9,782 nucleotides of DNA from DAIDHZ01 sp965370365 (GTDB lineage: Bacteria; Chlamydiota; Chlamydiia; Chlamydiales; SM23-39): NCBI GenBank assembly GCA_965370365.1, contig CBDUSP010000057.1:1-9782 (forward strand), given 5' to 3'. The position numbers and the translations under genes are program-made. The notes beneath the pieces were generated by a model, which had not been told where the DNA came from, did no database searches, and was given only the letters and a program-made list of their open reading frames with translations. Shown one piece after another: positions 5,739 to 9,782 of this stretch (the first letter of the stretch is position 1; each line of letters opens with the position of its first letter).

Positions 5739-6204
5739 GAGCTCTTGCTATAAGGACAATCTTTACGTGCAGCAAGAATGGGTGGACGCAAATTTTTTAG
5801 CAAGCAGTAAGGTCCATACTCCCGACCCGAGACAAGAGAAACCTCCTGCTGGGCAAAGGCTCATCGTTGCGTGGGATTTTCCAAAGAGCGTTTTTCAAGA
5901 AGATTTGAAGCTTGTTACAACAGTTAGGCTCTGGAACAACACGCAAGAGGTCATGCAAGAAAAAATTGTTCGAAAAAGAGATGTGACCTATTTCTATTTT
6001 CCCAACAAACAAGAGGGAATCGATCGACGGATATTAACCTATCGCGTGCAGATTTTTAATGCAGAAGGGAGGGAGGTTCGCCTTTGGGAGCATCACCTTT
6101 GGACAGAGTTAATCCAAGTGGGAGACAGTGCTTCGTCTGCCCCGCGAATTAGCGACTCAGTCTCTTCCCAGCCAATGCACGAATCGGTGATTGAGACTCC
6201 GTAG
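5737..6204 (+). CDS. Probable lipoprotein, 5' end uncertain or replaced
   Basis: The body from CYKDNLYVQQEWVDANFLAS onward (about 152 aa) looks like an exported chlamydial lipoprotein: SSC directly before a polar mature region, then a compact domain with WDFP, VRLWNNTQEV and LTYRVQIFNAEGREVRLWEH, which may be an immunoglobulin-like fold. The nearest ATG (5737, MSSC) leaves no signal peptide. Upstream the frame stays open and encodes RRTSFRFLEKIAPATLLILC before MSSC, a fair lipoprotein signal, but this lies wholly antisense to the Nudix gene. The only in-frame ATGs there are at 5560 and 5596, giving a long leader and no clear ribosome binding site. The gene may therefore be 5'-truncated and silent, or be using a leader created by chance. 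Its 3' end overlaps the DAHP synthase gene tail to tail by 112 bp. Function is unknown. Confidence 0.55.
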   Translation: MSSCYKDNLYVQQEWVDANFLASSKVHTPDPRQEKPPAGQRLIVAWDFPKSVFQEDLKLVTTVRLWNNTQEVMQEKIVRKRDVTYFYFPNKQEGIDRRILTYRVQIFNAEGREVRLWEHHLWTELIQVGDSASSAPRISDSVSSQPMHESVIETP

Positions 6205-7130
6205 CTCAAGTTCTTTTGGATTTCTTGTTTTCCTTCTTTTAGATGGCTCTCAAGCATTAAACCAAAGATGTTATTGTTTCCATTTGCAATTTGCTCGATA
6301 CACGATCTAAAAACGTTTGCCTGTAAAAGGTAGTTTCTCTGAGAGTTTCCATGTGAGCAATCGATAAGAAGATGGGGGTTTAACGCTTCTTTTTGCAGCG
6401 CTTCTAATGCCCGTGTAATGGAGGTTTCATCATAATTTGTCTCAGTATTTGAGCCACGCAAAACAAGATGGGAAAGGGGATTTCCCAATGTTTTTTTTTG
6501 GCAAATGTGGCCTGTTTCATCGATAGAAATATGTGTATGCGCCTCTGAAGAAGAGAGGACCCCTTGAATTGCAACGTCAAGATCTCCATGAATGCTGTTT
6601 TTAAACCCGACGGGAAAATCAAGACCCGAGGCAAGCTGTCTATGGGGCTGGGATGCAGATGTTCTTGCGCCGATCATTCCCCAGCAAATGAGATCTTCGA
6701 GATAGGGGACAACTAAAGGATCGAGAAGTTCAGTGGCGCACGGCATCTTTAATTGAGCAAGGTCCAGGAGCAGTTGTCTTGAGATCTTAATTCCAGCAGC
6801 GATATCGCAAGATCCTTTAAGATGAGGATCGTAGATGAGCCCCTTCCATCCCCTACTTGTACGCGGCTTTTCTACAAAAAGGCGCATGATGATATAAACG
6901 TTTTCGAGTTTTTTGGAGAGTTCTTTAAGTTTACGTGCATATTCAAGAGCAAGCTCAGGATCATGAATTGAGCAGGGACCAACGAGAAGAGCGATTTTTT
7001 CTGATTTTCTTGTCATGATGGAGGCGGCGTTTTCTCTGGTCTCAGCCACGAAAGCAAGAGCTTCTTTGCTGCATGGGAGCATATCGCGGATTTGTTTTGG
7101 GGAGGGGAGCATAGATTTTTCAGGTTTCAA
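6093..7130 (-). CDS. aroG: 3-deoxy-D-arabino-heptulosonate 7-phosphate synthase, type I (AroG/F/H class)
   Basis: 345 aa. Catalyses PEP plus erythrose 4-phosphate to DAHP, the first step of the shikimate pathway, in the cytosol. It aligns closely with E. coli AroG along its length. The metal ligands are present: C53 (GPCS), H260 (CSHGNS), E294 (MLESHL) and D316 (SITDSCIGW). Substrate-binding landmarks EKPRT (87-91), GWKGL (94-98), GARTSASQ (154-161) and GFKNS (175-179) are also seen. It is therefore the alpha subclass, usually feedback-inhibited by an aromatic amino acid; I cannot tell which one. The longest frame starts at a TTG (7130) overlapping the dnaA stop by 11 bp. An ATG at 7112, 7 bp after the dnaA stop, is an equally good start and gives 339 aa. 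Neither has a strong ribosome binding site, so translation is probably coupled to dnaA. The symbol could equally be aroF or aroH. Confidence 0.92.
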   Translation of the reverse strand: MKPEKSMLPSPKQIRDMLPCSKEALAFVAETRENAASIMTRKSEKIALLVGPCSIHDPELALEYARKLKELSKKLENVYIIMRLFVEKPRTSRGWKGLIYDPHLKGSCDIAAGIKISRQLLLDLAQLKMPCATELLDPLVVPYLEDLICWGMIGARTSASQPHRQLASGLDFPVGFKNSIHGDLDVAIQGVLSSSEAHTHISIDETGHICQKKTLGNPLSHLVLRGSNTETNYDETSITRALEALQKEALNPHLLIDCSHGNSQRNYLLQANVFRSCIEQIANGNNNIFGLMLESHLKEGKQEIQKNLSYGVSITDSCIGWEETESLIRGADEALSPTWINSVQR

Positions 7131-8454
7131 TGTTACGCCGGACCATTTGGACTTGTTTGCGGAGCATATCGTTTACCTGGACCCGGTCCGTGATCTTTTT
7201 CCATGCATGAAGAAGGGTTGAATGTGTTTTCCCACCAAACGAGGATGCGATTTTCATTAAAGAGCCATCGATCATTTCTTTTGCAAGATACATCGCTACT
7301 TGGCGAGCCAGGGCAATTTCTTTGTGTCGAGATGCTCCTTTAATTTCTGAGATGCGTACTTCAAAAACAGCTGCAACGCTTTTTAAAATCTCTTCGACAG
7401 AGATTTTTTTCCCAGGAGCATTTGACTGAAACATCCCCTCTAGAATCTTTTCCACGACATCTTCATTGAGATCTTTTGAAACCATTCTTGAATGCGCAGA
7501 TAAGCGATTGATAGCACCTTCAATTTGGCGCACATTATTATAGATGTGCTCTGCAATAAAGAAGGCAATCTGATTCGAGATGTCGAGGCCCCTTGTTTCT
7601 GATTTGTGCTTGATGATTGCAACGCGCGTTTCTAGATCGGGTATGCTCATGTGAGCTACCAGGCCCCACTCCATGCGAGCGACCATTCTTTCAGAGAGCT
7701 TTAGCTGCCCAGGTGGTTTGTCAGAGGTGATGACAATTTGCTTATTTTGATTGAGAAGCGCTTCAAAAGTATTGCAAAACTCTTCTTCAAAATTGAGTCT
7801 GTTTTGAAGGAACTGAATATCGTCGATAAGAAGAACGTCAAGAGTTCGGTAGAAGCGCTTCATCTTATCAATGGACTTGGATCGAAGAGCATCGACGATG
7901 TCATTGATAAAGGATTCGGTTGTGATGATCTGAATTTTTAGTTTTTTGTGATGTTCTTGAACGTAATGTCCAATGCTATGCAACAGGTGTGTTTTTCCAA
8001 GGCCGACGCCTCCATGAATAAAGAGGGGGTTGTAGGATCGTCCGGGACGCGCCGCAACGCCAAAGGCGGCAGATTTCACAAATTGGTTTGATGGTCCTTC
8101 GATAAAATTTTCGAAGATGTAGAGGGGATTTAGCTGTAGTTTGGGAGAAGAGTTCTCTTCAATTTTTGGTGTGGGAACAGAAGGGATGGATTGTTTTACG
8201 GCGGCTGTAATTTGAAAGCGGATCGCAGGGTCTCCATTTTGTTTGAGAGGCAAAAAGTCAGCGAGAATGTCTTTGAAATTATCGAGAAGGTACTCTTTTA
8301 CAAAGATGTTGGGAACTTCAACGATGATTTCGTTGATGCCCGATTCGATGAGCTGAATCGGAGCGATCCAATTTTGGAATTCTGAAGACGAGCATCTCTC
8401 TTCGACAAACTCAATAAATTGAGACCAACTGCTTTTTACTTCACAATCCAACAT
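7120..8454 (-). CDS. dnaA: Chromosomal replication initiator DnaA (short chlamydial type)
   Basis: 444 aa. ATP-dependent initiator that binds DnaA boxes at the origin and opens DNA. Domain I (about 1-85) begins MLDCEVKSSWSQFIEF with the FQNWI motif. The domain II linker is very short (about 86-108), explaining the small size. Domain III has Walker A GGVGLGKTH (148-156), Walker B LLIDDIQFL (208-216), sensor I VITSDKPP (241-248), box VII ERMVARMEWGL (255-265) and sensor II R309. Domain IV has a normal basic loop (KGASRHKEIALARQ), but the recognition helix reads GGKTHSTLLHAW (407-418) instead of the usual GGRDHTTVLHAC. K409 and T410 thus replace the Arg and the base-reading Asp (E. coli D433). 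Chlamydiae commonly encode two DnaA proteins; this one resembles the CT275 type by context. No Shine-Dalgarno precedes the ATG; a hairpin touches it (8454-8489). It lies between the TPR and DAHP synthase genes. Confidence 0.97.
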   Translation of the reverse strand: MLDCEVKSSWSQFIEFVEERCSSSEFQNWIAPIQLIESGINEIIVEVPNIFVKEYLLDNFKDILADFLPLKQNGDPAIRFQITAAVKQSIPSVPTPKIEENSSPKLQLNPLYIFENFIEGPSNQFVKSAAFGVAARPGRSYNPLFIHGGVGLGKTHLLHSIGHYVQEHHKKLKIQIITTESFINDIVDALRSKSIDKMKRFYRTLDVLLIDDIQFLQNRLNFEEEFCNTFEALLNQNKQIVITSDKPPGQLKLSERMVARMEWGLVAHMSIPDLETRVAIIKHKSETRGLDISNQIAFFIAEHIYNNVRQIEGAINRLSAHSRMVSKDLNEDVVEKILEGMFQSNAPGKKISVEEILKSVAAVFEVRISEIKGASRHKEIALARQVAMYLAKEMIDGSLMKIASSFGGKTHSTLLHAWKKITDRVQVNDMLRKQVQMVRRNIET

Positions 8455-8489
8455 GCGGCTAACTTAGCAGGCGGGATGTGTCAGCCGCA
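8454..8489 (-). promoter_or_regulatory. Possible hairpin at the dnaA start codon
   Basis: In the dnaA leader TGCGGCT pairs perfectly with AGCCGCA over 7 bp with a 22-nt loop; the second arm includes the A of the ATG. With no visible Shine-Dalgarno, folding could gate translation initiation. This is prediction from base pairing only. Confidence 0.35.
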
Positions 8490-8504
8490 AGCAAAAAATA
8501 AGCG

Positions 8505-8891
8505 TTACTGATTTGCTAAGACAAGTGCAGAAGCTTCTTGCTTGAGTACTGGGTCAGGTCCTTTCTCAAGTTCTTTGGCTTGTTTCACTCCTTGCTCCTT
8601 GTATCCAAGGGAGATGAGCGCTTTAGCGCGATTTAATTGGGTCGGAAGATGTGTTGGATCTAGTTTTAGCGCGCGATCTAAATGGTTCAGCGCCTCTTGG
8701 TTATTTCCAAGTTGTAAATGGAGAGCTCCAATTGTTTGAAGATCGTAGGCTGTTTGCTCGGTCAAAACAGCAAGTGCATTAAAAAAGGTGAGCGCTACGT
8801 CATAAACTCCCTGCTTTATATAGGAGTAGGCGACGTATCGAAGATCATCAATTTCTTTTTCACCCCATTCAAGAGTGTTCAGCCAATCCAT
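8505..8891 (-). CDS. Small TPR protein (CT274-like)
   Basis: 128 aa, no signal peptide. About three tetratricopeptide repeats: residues 16-48 (YVAYSYIKQGVYDVALTFFN), 49-81 (TIGALHLQLGNNQEALNHLD then RALKLDPTH, the best match) and 82-114 (NRAKALISLGYKEQGVKQAK). The size and three-repeat layout resemble LcrH/SycD type III secretion chaperones, which bind translocators in the cytosol. The same repeats also occur in unrelated scaffolds, so the client is unknown. AGAGGA stands 5 nt before the ATG. The neighbour order TPR then dnaA (50-bp gap) matches my memory of CT274-CT275 in C. trachomatis, which supports a chlamydial origin and a conserved operon. The stop of the preceding 55-aa ORF lies 2 nt before this ATG, suggesting coupling. 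Confidence 0.8.
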   Translation of the reverse strand: MDWLNTLEWGEKEIDDLRYVAYSYIKQGVYDVALTFFNALAVLTEQTAYDLQTIGALHLQLGNNQEALNHLDRALKLDPTHLPTQLNRAKALISLGYKEQGVKQAKELEKGPDPVLKQEASALVLANQ

Positions 8892-8893
8892 GC

Positions 8894-9061
8894 TTATCCT
8901 CTTTGGTATTGGTTGCGACGTGAGTTAATGAGACAAGAGACTTGTCGATTTTTTGGATGCATGCAAGAAGAAGAGAGGAGTTCTTCCTCTTCTTTGTCTT
9001 TTGCATGGCGAATCGATGCTTCGGTGCCAAGATTGTCAATTATGCGGGGCTTAGTTGTCAT
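8894..9061 (-). CDS. Small hypothetical protein, 55 aa, ahead of the TPR gene
   Basis: The ATG at 9061 has AGAGGA 8 nt upstream, and an in-frame stop is close above. The product begins MTTKPRIIDNLGTEASIRHA, followed by a charged helix KDKEEEE, two cysteines and a basic end (SRRNQYQRG). Its TAA stands 2 nt before the ATG of the TPR gene and lies partly in that gene's ribosome binding region, the usual sign of an operon partner. No domain is recognised. A perfect TTGACA (minus strand, 9034-9039) falls inside it without a good -10. A possible -10 TATGAT (minus strand, around 9089-9094) lies upstream, just inside the MITE-like element border. It may be a real small gene or simply the leader of the TPR-dnaA operon. 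Confidence 0.45.
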   Translation of the reverse strand: MTTKPRIIDNLGTEASIRHAKDKEEEELLSSSCMHPKNRQVSCLINSRRNQYQRG

Positions 9062-9103
9062 CGATTGTGTCCTCTACGACTCAGCATATATCATAGGGGA
9101 TTT

Positions 9104-9285
9104 TAAGGAGACACTGAATGTACCCAAATCAATTCAAAACTTGGAGTTAGGCGGGATTGAAAGCGCCGAAAAAAGTTAATTCTCAATCTGCAATAACTGA
9201 ATGCAGTTGATTTCGGTTTCTGAGTTAACTTTTTTGGTGTTTTTGGCTTGAACTCCAGACAAAGCAGTTATTTAGTGTCCTCTTA
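9104..9285. mobile_element. MITE-like 182-bp palindromic element 2
   Basis: The left end TTAAGGAGACACTGAAT (from 9103) shares its first 15 bases with the end of the element at 3846-4015. The right end, reverse-complemented, reads TAAGAGGACACTAAAT and pairs with the left with about three mismatches. Further paired blocks are TGGAGTT/AACTCCA and, nearer the centre, CCGAAAAAAGTTAATTCTCA (9166-9185) with CTGAGTTAACTTTTTTGG (9221-9238). The element has no ORF and can fold as one long hairpin. It lies between the ankyrin gene and the TPR-dnaA operon and overlaps the stop codon of the former. Confidence 0.6.
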
Positions 9286-9782
9286 GGATAGTGTACTGGA
9301 CGAGATCGCGGGTTCGCTCTGCGGTAGAGGATGGGATTTCAAAAACTCTTGTACAGTAGGATCGCTTGTCTTCGCACCCTTTGTAATAAGAAGATGAGCT
9401 ATGTCTGTATTGTTTGTTGTAACCGCATAAATCAGGGCCGATTTTCCTGAATTATCCACGAGATTTAGGTCTGCATTCTTTTCAATGAGAAGGCGAGCTG
9501 TGTCTGTGTCCTTCAATAGAATCGCATAAATCAGGGCCGATTTTTTGGAATCAGACATGAGATTCAGGTCTGCGCCCTTGTTAACGAGAAGGCGAGCTGT
9601 GTCTGTGTCCTTCAATAGAATCGCATAAATCAGGGCCGATTTTTTGGAATCAGACACGAGATTCAGGTCTGCGCCCTTTTCAATGAGAAGGCGAGCAATG
9701 ATTGGATTGTTTTTTGCAATCGCATAAATCAGGGCCGATTTTCCTGAATTATCCACGAGATTCAGGTCTGCGCCCTTTTCAA
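9283..9782 (-). CDS. Ankyrin-repeat protein, N-terminal part outside window
   Basis: About 165 residues visible; the frame is open to the right edge, so the start lies outside. At least four 33-residue ankyrin repeats of the form SALIYAI..KD.D.ARLLIEKGADLNLV are present. The middle two are almost identical (DSKKSALIYAILLKDTDTAR in both). Ankyrin repeats are protein-binding scaffolds; in intracellular bacteria such proteins are often host-directed effectors, but no secretion signal can be judged without the N-terminus. The C-terminus (TVQEFLKSHPLPQSEPAISS then STLS) departs from the repeat and stops at a TAA formed by the terminus of the MITE-like element, so the native end may have been altered. 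Confidence 0.9.
   Translation of the reverse strand, partial: EKGADLNLVDNSGKSALIYAIAKNNPIIARLLIEKGADLNLVSDSKKSALIYAILLKDTDTARLLVNKGADLNLMSDSKKSALIYAILLKDTDTARLLIEKNADLNLVDNSGKSALIYAVTTNNTDIAHLLITKGAKTSDPTVQEFLKSHPLPQSEPAISSSTLS
9487..9678. repeat. 99-bp tandem repeat inside the ankyrin gene
   Basis: 9487-9579 and 9586-9678 match at a 99-bp offset with one difference (T at 9557, C at 9656). 99 bp equals one 33-residue ankyrin unit. The neighbouring units on both sides have diverged, so this pair is a recent duplication or is kept alike by gene conversion. Confidence 0.9.

Noticed and set aside
8718..9179. 153-codon open frame on the plus strand
   Set aside because: It runs antisense through the TPR gene and the 55-aa ORF and into the MITE-like element, with no recognisable domain.
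9487..9782. Regular repeats as a CRISPR array
   Set aside because: The 99-bp periodicity equals 33 codons and translates to ankyrin repeats in one open frame; there are no unique spacers.

Overview
The window looks like chromosomal DNA of a member of the Chlamydiae, most likely one of the environmental families rather than Chlamydia itself. The main support is a short DnaA (444 aa) preceded by a small TPR protein, the pairing I remember as CT274-CT275 in C. trachomatis. Secreted or outer-membrane proteins, an ankyrin-repeat protein and many overlapping genes fit the same picture. This placement comes from family knowledge and memory; no database search was run.

Layout. Positions 3-3423 (+) hold a large AsmA/YhdP-like envelope protein, cut by the left edge of the window, overlapped by a degenerate ComF-type zinc-ribbon/phosphoribosyltransferase gene. 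Positions 3356-4481 form a mosaic accessory segment. A perfect 64-bp direct repeat (3' end of the comF-like gene, 3356-3419 and 4418-4481) brackets a Nudix C-terminal tail remnant, a Dabb-domain gene (-), a 170-bp near-palindromic MITE-like element, a second Nudix-tail scrap, several hairpins and a 59-aa small ORF with a strong ribosome binding site. Positions 4519-5738 (-) hold an intact Nudix hydrolase followed by a small beta-barrel outer-membrane protein. Positions 5737-6204 (+) hold a probable lipoprotein whose hydrophobic leader could only be encoded antisense to the Nudix gene, so its 5' end may have been replaced.

Positions 6093-9061 (-) look like one operon: a 55-aa small ORF, a TPR protein, dnaA, and a type I DAHP synthase (aroG/F/H type) whose start overlaps the end of dnaA. 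The operon joins replication initiation to the entry step of aromatic biosynthesis. The DAHP synthase and the lipoprotein genes overlap tail to tail by about 112 bp. Positions 9104-9285 contain a second, related MITE-like element, whose end supplies the stop codon of an ankyrin-repeat gene (-) that runs off the right edge.

The most notable material is not a single gene but the repeat architecture: two palindromic elements sharing termini, three copies or remnants of one Nudix C-terminal tail, and a gene-end duplication flanking a 1-kb cargo. Together these point to repeated small insertions and gene-end rearrangements. I did not find a convincing new defence or secretion system.
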